NCBI GenBank assembly: GCA_038501625.1
Contig: JAZAYU010000899.1
Span: forward strand, 1-64,000
DNA length: 64,000 bases
Reading direction: 5' to 3'
Source of the DNA: Corbicula japonica
Lineage: Eukaryota; Mollusca; Bivalvia; Venerida; Cyrenidae
Below, piece by piece: positions 11,170 through 23,900 of the stretch. The notes beneath the pieces were generated by a model. That model was not told where the DNA came from. It did no database searches and saw only the letters and a list, made by a program, of their open reading frames with translations. The position numbers were made by a program, and so were the translations under genes. Within the stretch, counting starts at the first letter, position 1, and each line of letters begins with the position of its first letter.

Positions 11170-11982
11170 ATGGAATTTAAGTTGTGGGTGATTTTGAGCT
11201 TGTGTCAGGTGGGACGATATCTAACAGGTATGACGCTTATATATCATTTCGATTATGTTTTCATCATACTTATATCTTATTATTAAGGTATCATAATGTC
11301 ATATTCTAACTTTAAATTTATATAAAATTACTAAGTTTCTAGTAATAAGCTTATTAGCGAGCATGTGTAAAATTGAGCACCGTAACCAACATAATTTTAT
11401 ACCATTGAATTCGTGAAAAAATAATATAACATCTTTTACGGCAAACAACATTCCGTACTTCCTTTATAATAAAATATCTTGAGTTTCACCTGGGTTTAAC
11501 TATCATGAGTCCCCGTGAAAAGGAACGAGGAAGTATTGTGAAGGTGTTGATGAAATGACTTCATCATAAAATCAATTCATTTATTTAGCGTACATGTGAA
11601 ATGAAAATCACGATTTATCAAAATCTCGTTTCTTGATAATAATTTGTGACCACTCATAATACCTCAGTTATACAATCTCTTTTCCGATCTCCAATTTTAA
11701 ATTTTTGCACTACTTTTTCCTCCAGAATAAAAGGTGATACCTCTATTTAAACCGTTTTCCACTTTTACCAAGGATGTAGAGGGGTTTCATTTTTTTTGTT
11801 AAATTGTTTTAACTCACTAGTATTTAATTCAGATTGTCCATCCACCGTGTACCGAAATATCCAGGGTTTCGGACCAGGGTGTAGATACCGATGTAACTGT
11901 AACACCCAACTGTGCAATAACGTGACAGGTGAATGTCAAGATGGCTGTATACAAGGTTGGATGGGACCGTCATGCCAGTATC
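11170..11982 (+). other. gene A exons 1-2: signal peptide and N-terminal EGF-like domain
   Basis: Exon 1 encodes a short hydrophobic leader of about 19 residues (MEFKLWVILSLCQVGRYLT), and the start is the only in-frame ATG before it. Exon 2 (150 bases) encodes one EGF-like domain with eight cysteines, beginning DCPSTVYR and ending GWMGPSCQY. The exon order and both lengths are identical in gene B. Confidence 0.85.
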
Positions 11983-14900
11983 GTGAGTAATTTCCGAAAA
12001 AAGGCCGATAATAACAATAGTCGTGTTATGAAACCTATGTAAACAATTTTGCTGTAGGACTCAAAATTGTGGTTCGAGGTACGAGCCGGATACTTAACAG
12101 GTTATTCATCAGTGATGTTATCAATTACGCCCTTTGAAAGCGTTTGAACACGTTATTTATATTTGTGAATTTATTGTGTTTCGCTCAACCCGGGGCTAGG
12201 AGGCATGAGCTGGACTATGGATGTCCAATACTGCTCATGAACATGTTCGTTCAAACCCCGCCAACAATATTATTTGTAGTTTCGTCGTGTTTGGTGGCTT
12301 TCAAAGTTTCTTTTTCATAAGCTAACGGTTCTTGGTGAGTGCTCTAATGCAATTATCTTCTAAATTAAACAACATCTGATTATCTTTGTATTTAAAAATG
12401 TGAAAACAAACAGTCATCTAAGAAGATTATATTGTCAACGTTTGTGCATTAGGTAACATGGCAAGCTTCATTGTGTCTACGAGTCAATATCCGACTGCGC
12501 TAGTGGGGACTACTTCAGAATATCCTGGTGTTGCAATAGACGGAAGTGTCGCTACCTGTAGCCGGACAGGTCCGGACCTCAATCAACCTGGACAAAAGTA
12601 CTGGCATGCCGACCTTAAAGAACTAACATACATTGTTGGATTTGTAATTAAAGTAAATCAAGCTGACATTGGTAAGATTATTTAAAACTCAGTTTACTAT
12701 TGACAATATGTGTAAACCTTGCGACAAAGGAGAAATAGTATTATTTAAAATCTGTCGTAAATGTCATCATAGACATGATCTATTTTGCTGAGTTGATTCA
12801 TCATTGTCAGATTTTAATTTGTTGATTTGAAATAAAATACTGTTGTCACATTGTGCTAACACTTCATTACAAAAATAAAATAGAATAGGTAAAATACTTG
12901 TAGTGTGAATTAGCACTTTACTTTTAACGTATTACACAAGTACTCATTGTTATGCAGCTGTCTTATACTGTATATATATTGTTTTTGTCTTTCTGTGAAC
13001 ATGTCTCACTGTATATGACATTGTCAAGAACACAGCAATTTAACTGTCAGTTCTTCTTAAACGTTCAACACTTATTTCCCTGAATCCAAATTTCAAAAAA
13101 AAGAAGAAATTTTGAGACATGATTTTTACTTCCCAAAAGGAAATCGATAATTAGGATCAAAACATGCACATTTCAAATTTTATTTATCTCCATGTGTTAG
13201 CTTTAATTGATTGTTCTCTGTAAAATCAATGTTTGCATGTTAACTTCATTATACTTAAAATGACGACGATACTTAGAATTGCCGTTAGCACAGAATATAA
13301 ACGTTAGTTTTTACTGTGTGTTGTTGCGTATAATTTATTGTCACATCGAATCTATTTTCGGATTCTGTTTCTGTTAATTTTCTTGGATTTATTAAAACTA
13401 AACAATAAAGTGGTATTAAAACTAAAAAAATGTTTAACTTAAATGCCTGGCAGGTCGTTTTAGAGGATTCTCGTTACAAGTAGGAAACAGCTCTACTGCA
13501 CTGAAGATGTGCTACCGCCAAGGTAATAAAACAGATGGGGAATTGATCATGGACGTTAACTGTGAACAGCCAATTGTAGGGAGTGTAATAAGGATTAGTC
13601 TTGCTGAAAATGAAACAAACGCTCTGGTGCTGTGTGAGGTCGAGATTTATGGCGGTAAAGCTTTCCATATTTCTGTTATTCATTTGAAATTTCAACATTT
13701 ATAAAAATGTTTAACTGATAACGGACTATTCTGTCGCGGAATAGGAGGGCGCCCAACCCATTTATTCCCCATCCTTTTGCCCAAACAAAGCTAGGAAATA
13801 GTTGACAATGTTATGCGTTACTCTGACACATTACCCTTTCAGATGTTTGAACCGCGCCATACAATTTATATATCTGCTTGCATCCAACCATATTTTTTAA
13901 CGGTTCATGTAAAAAAAAACCTGCTGTATTTTCTCCACTATTTTTGTTCATAAATATTTACTGTGTAATGTGTTTTTGTAGCTATTGTTAAGACTTCAAT
14001 AATATTACCTTTCATATTTAGAATATTGCATTGAATCATTGTATTAATATATTCTATTTGTTATTCGGGAAAGTATTTAAATATCACAGTAGCTTTTTTT
14101 TTTCCGTGTGGCGACTGTAAAATATCTCCTAGTACATTCAGTCAGTACTTTAATCAGTGACTCACTGTAAAAGTCTTTGAGTAAAAACATGAAAATTAAT
14201 ATGCATATCAGGAATGGCCATATCCAGCAGACACAGCCTCCACACACAGCCAAAATGTAGAGAGGAAAAGAGCTGAATTTTGGTATTAGACACGTTAGAA
14301 CAGTAAAGAAAAAAGCGAGATCTAAAAATTCCAGTTTTTCTTTACTGTTCTAACGTCTCTTATCATCTGCAAAATAAAGATACATTAATAACATACATTT
14401 GTGCAAAATTTCATTTAACAGCATTTTGCCGTTATCGAGATTTTGATAAATTTCTTTTTATCGATAAACATGATTGGCAGGAGTGTGGTAAGCCCTTAAA
14501 CAGATTTTTATGAGTCTATATTTCTAATACCATCAGTCAGCTTTGCATATTGATCACATTTTGGCGCTGTTTAACTAAGAATTTACAAGCAAGTGGTGCA
14601 ATTAACTACACACAGGGTTCTTCACAGAAGTATTCACTTCATTAAGATATAGTGTGGTGTCTTACAACATTGATCAGATTTGGTTCAAAAGTAAAACAAC
14701 AACTGTTGACTTGTGTCTTTGTTTTACTGTTAAACATATGATATCCTTGACTTTAGATTCTTCGATTCCGAAAGAGGTAGTGCCTTAGTTCATATTATTA
14801 TACATTCAATGTTTTCTTTCACTTTTTTTCCTTTACAGGACGTTTAATCTCATTCAATAAACCGGCGTCGATTCAATCTACACTCGACTATCAAGGTTTA

Positions 14901-17900
14901 TGGTACGCTTCATATGCAGTCGATGGCAGACATCCGCTTCCCGGTGAAAACCAAGATGTTGCGACTGTCAGGACCTGTGCAGCAACACTCGAAGGCCAAA
15001 CAAACCCTAATAACAAATGGTGGTCGGTGAATCTCATAAATGTTTACAGCATTATTGCGGTTGATTTTTATGGACGGTTCGTCAAAAAAGGTAATCTGAG
15101 ATTTAGTTAAGTCATCCTATTTTATCGAAAAGAGAGAATGCAAACGCATAATACAAATACAATAAAACCCCTCATAAAGACCACCTCTGAAATAAGACCA
15201 CCTCAATAATAAGACCATTCATTCAAAATCCCTTTAAACATAATTTTACCCCAAAATTAATACCACCTGACTATTGAGAGCTCCTATGACCAGACCCTGA
15301 GAGGGTCTTAATATAGGTGTTTTACTGTTATTTTTTAAATCCATAATGATCAATTTTACCAAAACAGTTAATTTAATGACGTGAACTTCAAACATCAATA
15401 AAAAAGCAAAAGTTTTAATTAAGATGCTATTCTTTCGAGAGTTATTCGATAATAAGCGTTGTTTGTGCCGTGTGGCGGCTGCAAAAAGTCTCCCCGTACT
15501 TACAATCAGTGTTGTTATCTGTTACGTCCTTAGAACACGTTGAAGGTTATTGAACACGATACTTATGTACTATGTTAAAAGTAATTCTAAAACTATTTTT
15601 TAATATTTCGGCCCGTTCAAGGTGGGTGGTTTCAATACCCCAGCCAATATCGATTTGGATATTGTTCAATCATCCCAATGATAAATTTTGCCTTTGGCGT
15701 TGTCTGTGATATGCAGGATTTATATTCTCAAATCCTCTGTCAAAATTCTATTCTTAATAGTTTTGCCAATTGTTTTCGAGTGAAAAGCAAACCGATTTTT
15801 TCGGCGTTAGCTGTCTAAGCTCACTTTTGACCTAGTTTTTCGACCAATGAAATGCTGTAAATAAAATTTATTATGCAGCGGGAAAATTGAATAGATTATT
15901 TTGATAGGTTGTAAGTGGTTGTTGCTTACGATTACCGTAACGATTTTTATATTGTGCGAATAGCTCTAAATATTTATCTGGCACTTACGTGTTTGGGCAA
16001 ATTTGTTTTAAAGCGATGATTGTATCGGAGAAAACATTAGTGTATAAATAACCAGTAATGTCAATTGATGGCTAAAATACGAATTTACATGAGATATTCA
16101 TGGGTGTCAGGTAAAAACTTGTGTACAATACACAGTGTAAAACGACAGAGAAGTGCAGATATTTCTAGTTCATTATGGCTCCTGTCTAGTTCCATTGATA
16201 CTGATTGTGAACTTCATGTCTCTTTTGGGCCTTTGGTGTAGTGGATATATCACGCGCCTGACAAGCGGAGGTCCCGGTTTCAATACTCGGACTTGAAATT
16301 TTATTTAAAGTTTAATTTACGTAAAAAGTTGATATATTTCGCTCTTGTAACAAGTTGTTGTTATTTATATTTATTATACTTCAAGAACATTTATTCCTCT
16401 TGAGTTCTATCTCTACAAGAGGTATTTTTTGAAACTGAATAAATGTAGATCAAGACATACTGTTGGACATTGCTTCTTTAATCGACGTATTATCTCCACA
16501 CAATTGTTGCAACAGCTTCAACATTTTTTGGACAGACGCTTCTAATGAATTAATGGGGTTTCCATAACTCGGTCGCTTAATCCCTAGGCCATACTAAGAA
16601 GGCAACAGCTAAAACAAGTAAAGTAAAATTACTCAACTGTATCTGTTTCGCCGCTCTATATTCCTTCCTTCTTTCTCACATATCAAACTATTTTCCATTA
16701 ACGCCGTTTATCTTTTTAAACGATATTTCTTGTTTTATCCGAGGACCATACTCAGCTGAACATTGAATGGTATTAATCTGAAAATACCGCGTTCAAGTTT
16801 CCATGTTTACCGTCATATGCATGCCTATGTAGTAAGTTGTTTTATTTTTATTTTTGTTTCAGAACAGTTTGACAGGTTTTTTGTGAGGACCGGTCTAGAC
16901 GTCAATTCTTTACAGACTATATTCAGTGACGATCCTTCCTCAAGCGATGTTAACTCTTACAATCCTAAATCGAAAAAACTCACTTGGCCTGTGGACGGTT
17001 CATTTGTCAGAGTCGAACGGATTAATGATATAATTCTTGTTATTTGTGAACTGGAAGTATTTGCAGGTACTTCGATGGATTAACATAAGATGTTCTAGCT
17101 TATGGTTTTATAATTAGGCGAGTCAGTAAAATTAAAGTATAATATAATTATTTCATTTTTAAGTCGGTCGTAAACTTATAACAGTGTTCACAATTTAACA
17201 TAAAACGTATTTGCGATTAAATGCAGGAAAATGCGTTACCAATATTAAACAAAATTTAATTATATTTTCATCAAAATACATTTTGTCGACCCAAGTTTAA
17301 CTGACCTCCGTCTTTGCATCGCCTAAAAAGAAAGCACGAGAAATCATAATTTTGTTAAGATGAACAGATTTGTTTGCCATAATAATAACTGACTTCAACA
17401 TCAAGGTGATCATTTTGAATTTCTATTTTCTTGCATAATTTTATGGTATAAACTGTTTCTCTACAACGCCTTTGTATAATTAACATGTAATCAATGTCTG
17501 GGATGATGTTATTGATTTTGAAGTTACAGACCTTGTTGTATTACACAGAGCAAAATTCATAACAATATTTATTTCTTCACATTATTCGTTGTTCGCTTTG
17601 CTTACACCTTGCTTTGCATGACGGTAGCAGGGTAAAAAGGGTTAATAGTTTATGAAGATTTCTAGCAGAAATTTGTAAAAGAACAAAGTTGCTCGATCTG
17701 TTTCTTTTATTTCTGCCATCTTGCTCTTGCCTAATTGACTCGATATATTCTGGTTTCGATGTTTAAAAACTTAAGTTTGATCTCTCTGTGCTCAAAAACT
17801 CAAAAAAGCAAAAGAAATGTCTGCTGTTTATTAGTGTTTTTGGTACAAGATTTTATTGAGAATTCAAATAAGGCACTACTTGAGAAATGTAATTTAACCA

Positions 17901-20900
17901 AGTCTTTGAGAGTGAAACTGAGTTTTGAGCGAAGAGCTCAATCTCGTTAAGGGCATTGAGATCCTACTTTTTGGCGTTTCAACTCAATGAGCTCCTTATG
18001 TTTTACAAGTTTGGTGCTTTGCATAAAAAATTCGGGTTGATGGAGAGGTTATCACTTATTTACCAAGACAACTTGTACATGTTGTTTCATATGCAAACCT
18101 GCTGAGGCAAGTGTTAGGTTGTGCACCTAGATCCTGGTTCGAACACACTAGTTTCCCAGACGGTAACCCCCGCAGTTTCTCTAATCTTTTTATTGTTTAT
18201 GGTGTCATATTTGAAATTGATTATTTTATTAACTCAATAAAGCAATTGAGTATTTTATTAACTCATGCTATATTTTTCGCTTTTTATTTTAGCTGTGAGA
18301 AGAGTCTTAATTTTTCGAGTGTGGCTATTAATATTGTGTGACGCTAAGGTTAATATTAATGGTCAATATATCTTAACAGCAGTTAACAATAATTTATAAA
18401 AATTATATACTTAAACGCAAAAGAAACTGTGTACTTTCCTTTTTTTTAGATTTTCTCAGAATTTACTGATGGAATGTTTTAATGTATGGTATCATTTTAA
18501 AGGGTATTAATTTGTCTTTTGAATAAATGTAATTTTGTAGTCGTGTTTTATTGTACGTAAGTGTACGACGCGTAGACGTACAGTAGGTGTCAAAACCAAA
18601 ATTACATTTTTTTGTGTTGATTTACTGAATTTCGATAAAAATTGATGCAAAATGCATTAATATCGCGTGTGTCCGCCATTCTGTCCAATCACCTGCACAA
18701 CTCTCCGTCTCATAGAGTTTACGTAACGCTGTATGACGTTTGCTGAAAGACGGTTCCATTCTAACAGCAAGGCGTTTTAAAGTTCGTGTAAGTTGTTGAC
18801 GACGACATGCATTGATCTTACCCTACGACCAAGAGCATCAAAAATATGCTCTATAGGGTTTAGGTCTGGCCCTTGAAACTGCTACAACAGAGTCACCTCT
18901 GCCCAGCATCATCAACGCGTCAATACGCTGACATTCCGAAAGTCGTGGCATATTACATGCAGCTGCTTGAAAATGTTTAATTCTCAAGTGATACTCGCAC
19001 TATGCATGTGCAAATGAATGTAAAGACAGCAAGTTTAACCACCTGTGCCTATGTATATATGATGCATGTGGAAATTCTGCGAAATTACAAATCAGGCTAT
19101 TACGTAAAATCTACCCATTATTTGACCAATATCTTGTTTGCATACACCGTGACGTCCGATAGGTGTTATGTGCAAAATTTTGCAACTGTACAACTTTTAG
19201 AATCAAAGTTATCCAAAAATGAAAAGTGCACAGTTTCTTTTTCGTTTCAGTATACTTACTTTTATTAGCTGTTGTCTATATGATATGTTGTTTTAGATTG
19301 CTCATTTGGATGGTGTGGCTGGGCGTGTGATAAAATCTGTATGTGTAGCCACCCGACAACCGGAAAGCATAAGATAGAAGGAACATGTCCTCATGGCTGC
19401 GCTGGCAGATGGATAGGCCTGAATAATAGGTGTGACACAGGTATGAATAACTATCATTTTGACATAATGTTATCATTTTCGTTGCATGTTATAGTTTTCA
19501 ACTAGTGATAAAAGGCGAACCTGATAAATGATGGACACTTGTCGGGATGATTACTCGATAACGTTTGCATGTACAGTCACCAAAACTCAAAATTTGTTTC
19601 TGAGAAGCACGATTATTATTTTGTAACTGTAGTTTTTTATGCCGTTCATAAAAGTGAAATGATGTATGAAATCGAATCTTGCATTTTCAGGATTTTATAA
19701 CTCACTGAATGTCAATAAAATCAGCATTCGCACATTGTAAGTTGTGAAAAAATAAACATTACAATTTTACATTAATAACTTTATAAAACCAATTATAAAC
19801 ATTCCACCTTACGTAAAATGACAATGGGGTCATTTCTTGATATACTTAGTCCATGAATTTCAGCTCATTAATGACACTCCCATTATTAAAAGTCAGGTAC
19901 GTTATATTTGTTATACATCACCTTAATTTCAATGATATTCATTTGAATCCAACAATTAATACGTTTTTAAATGTACCGCTGTATGACCAAGATACTGTTG
20001 ACAGTATCTTTCTATTGGGAAGTGTTTAATAAAATATTTTAAGGTAAACGTGTAAAATAAAACCCCTACGTAATCAAAGATGTGTGAAGTTAGCGGCCTG
20101 GAGGCCTAGCGGCCTGGCGGCGTGAAGTTAGCGGCCTGGCGGCCTAGCGGCCTGGCGGCGTGAAGTTAGCGGCCTGGCGGCCTAGTGGCCTGGCGGCGTG
20201 AAGTTAGCGGCGTGGCGGCCTACCGGCCTGGCGGCGTGAAGTTAGCGGCCTGGCGGCCTGGCGGCGTGAAGTTAGTGGCCTAGCGGCGTGAAGATGGCTG
20301 AATTTATCGCAATTAACGTTGATCTTAAAAACTGATTGAAATCTATTTTTACAGATATAATGTAAATTGCAGGGGTGTATAAGAAAGTTATCGACATGAT
20401 TTAGCTTTTATTTTTTAAATCAAAGTTCTAGCTTATCTGCAGAGACGACTCGGAATCTATTTGTACATTCACTTCCATGTACTCTTTGTTAATTACATTT
20501 CAGTTGATGATAAAGAACTATGTTTGATTGTTTAACTTTTCGAAGCCTGGCGGCCTAGCGGCCTAAACTGAATATTTATCATAATTTATGTTTATCTTTA
20601 AAACGGCTTGAAATCGATTTTTACAGCATGCAATGTACATTTCAGGGATGATTAAATAAAATATCAACAAAAACTAGCTTTGATTTTTTTAAGTTTTCGA
20701 AGCCTGGCGGCCTAGCGGCCTAGCGGCCTGGCGGCCTAGCGGCCTAGCGGCCTGGCGGCCTAGCGGCCTCGCGGCCTAAACTTAATATTTATCATAATTT
20801 ATGTTTATCTTTGAAACGGCTTGAAATCGATTTTACAGCATGCAATGTACATTTCAGGGATGATTAGGTAAAATATCAACAAAAACTAGATTTGATTTTT

Positions 20901-23900
20901 TTTAAGTTTTCGAAGCCTAGCGGCCTAGCGGCCTGGCGGCATAAACTTAATATTTATCATAATTTATGTTTATCTTTGAAACGGCTTGAAATCGATTTTT
21001 ACAGCATGCAATGTACATTTTAGGGATGATTAAGTAAAATATCAACAAAAACTAGCTTTGATTTTTTTTTAAGTTTTCGAAGCCTGGCGGCCTAGCGGCC
21101 TGGCGGCCTAAACTTAATATTTATCATAATTTATGTTTATCTTTAAAACGGCTTGAAATCGATTTTTACAGCATGCAATGTACATTTCAGGGATGAATAA
21201 GTAAAATATCAACAACAAAATTGCTTTGATTTTTTTTTAAGTTTTCGAAGCCTGGCGGCCTAGCGGCCTGGCGGCCTAAACATAATATTTATCATAATTT
21301 ATGTTTATCTTTGAAACGGCTTGAAATCGATTTTTACAGCATGCAATGTACATTTCAGGGATGATTAAGTAAAATATTAACAAAAACTAGCTTTGATTTT
21401 TTTTAAGTTTTCGAAGCCTGGCGGCCTAGCGGTCTAAACTTTATGTTTATCTTAAAACGTCTTGAAATCGATATTTCAGCATGTAATGCACATTTCAGGG
21501 GTGAATTAGCAAAATATCAACAAGAACTAGCTTTGCTTTTTTAAGTTTTCGAAGCCTGGCGGCCTTCTTGATTCTTTAAAATTCGATTTTATGCATGTTT
21601 TAAATGTCCAGCAGTGCATTCTGCGTAATGTTTGACGATAGAACAAATCCATATACTGCATATAACCGCAATTACGGAGGCTTGGATCTGTACAGTCTTC
21701 TAAGCTTGTCAAGCAATCTATACATGGAATCAGAATTTAAACCCTCGCAAACATATATGTTTACATTTAAGATATGTCCCTCTTTTAATGAAATAAATAT
21801 CCAAAACCGAGACCAGCCTCGGATTGGTGCCTTACGTCTTTCGCTTTAACCTGGATTTCTTTGTTACGGTCTCTTCTGGAATGTAGAATAATTTTCAGAT
21901 CTCTTTTGTTGCGAGTAAAATGGTATATAAAACATGAAAACTTTTCATCAACTGGCGGAGATTTAGGACGACGTAATGTTTACTTATACAAAGAATGCAA
22001 TATTCTGCATATACCCGGAATTACGGAGGCTCGGATCTGTACAGTCTTCAAAGCTGGCCAAACAATCTATACATGGTTGGAACCGGAATTTAAACCTTCG
22101 AAAATATGTATGTTTGCCTTTACGATATGTCCAAATTTTAAAGACAAAAGATACCAGTAACCGAGACCAACCTCGGATTAAAGCCCTCCTTCTTTCGCTT
22201 TAACCTGGATTGCTTTGGTGCGATCTCTTCCGGCATGCTGAATAATTTTAAGATCTCGTTCTGGCGATTAAAATGGTATATAAAACATAAAAACTGTTCA
22301 TAAAATGGTGGAGATTTAGGACGACGTAACGTTTAACAATAAGACAAATCCATATTCTGCATATAATCGCAATTACGGAGGTTCGGATCTGTACAGTCTT
22401 CTTATCTGGCCAAACAATTCATGCATGGTTGGAACCAGAATTTCAACCCTCGCAAATATGTATGCCTACCATAGTGATCTGTACCTATTTGAAATAAAAG
22501 AAAAATCAGAAATCGAGACCAGACTCGGTTTCAAGCCCCACGTTTTTTTAAATTTATTTGCATCGCTTTAGTTGAATTTCCTCAGGCCTGCAGAACAATA
22601 TTAAGATCTCGTTATTGCGAGTGGAACGGTACAACATGATAACTGATCATTAAATGGCGGAAATATAGAACGAATACCCAACTCACTGCTGGCAGTGGAT
22701 TCGATCTCATTAGGGTATTCGCTGTCAGTGTAGAGCGAATACCCAAATCACCACTGGCAGTGGATTCGATCTCATTGGGATAACAACAAGAACTAGCTTT
22801 GATTTTTTTTTAACTTTTCGAAGCCTGGCGGCCAAGCGGCCTGGCGGCCTAGCGGCCTAAACTTAATATTTATCATAATTTATTTTCATCTAAAAACGTC
22901 TTGTAATTGACTTTTTCAGCATGTAATGTACTTTTCGGGGTGAATAAGCAAAATATCAACAAGAACTAGCTTTGATTTTTTTTAAGTTTTCGAAGCCTGG
23001 CGGCCTAGCGGCCTATACTTAATATTCATCATTATTTATGTTTATCTTAAAAACGGCTTGAACTGGATTTTTACAGCATGCAATGTACATTTCAGTGGTG
23101 GATAAGCAAAATATAAACAAGAACTAGCCTTGTTTTTTTTTCGTTTACACTCGGTACAGATTTAAATTTTCTAAAATTAACAATCTCGGTAATAGATTGC
23201 ATCTGCCGCGGTCATTTACTAATTGAATTCTACTCAGAACACTGTCAGCCAAAGCATACGTTGTTAGGTAGGGAGTGGAAACAAATGTCACAAATGACGA
23301 AAACTGGCTATAATTTCAAAATACATTTCAAACAGCGAATCCAGAGTTTTGATGCAGAAGGTATTTCCTTTTTGTATGTGTCTGTGCTACATATACGATA
23401 ATACTATTTCAAGTTATTTGAATTCAGTCTCGGGACAAAACATTTCTTACGTTTATTTGGCTGGCAGTGAGAATTGAAAAGATGCAGCACAAATATTTTG
23501 CTGTAGAAACCGGAAGCAGACATAAATTGAGATATTTTTCTCGAATCTTTTCGCTTGCGAAACCATTGTAGATCCAGATCAGCCGGCACATCCTGATAGG
23601 ATCTGCACTGGTCTCATTTTGGTCAGAAATAACCTAATGAATCAAAAAGCGAACAGTTTAGATCCTGATCAGATGGCACGGATGTTCCGGCTGATCTGGA
23701 TCTAAACTGTTCGCCATAGCAATAAAGGTGAAGTAACGCGAAACAACGATGGGATAACGCGATATTAAGGTAAGACCTGTGTAATAGGCACTATTAAGAA
23801 TCCAACATCCGATTATATTTTCATCAACTGCTTCATACCACTGACTTGTATGCAAAATTTTAATGATTTTCACCGTGTAGTTTTTGAGATTTTTAGCTTT

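Larger units (their letters stand above)
14839..17066 (+). other. gene A exons 5-6: second FTP / F5/8C-like domain
   Basis: About 152 residues. It begins GRLISFNKPASIQST and continues YASYAVDGRHP, RTCAAT, WWSVNLINVYSIIAVDFYGR, then VRTGLD, WPVDGSFVRVER and a closing ICELEVFAG. The A-V-D-G...C-A-A-T...W-W-x-V-x-L pattern is a second, more diverged FTP-like unit. Exon 5 is 252 bases here and 237 in gene B, so five codons differ around the EGQTNPNNKW loop. Confidence 0.8.
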
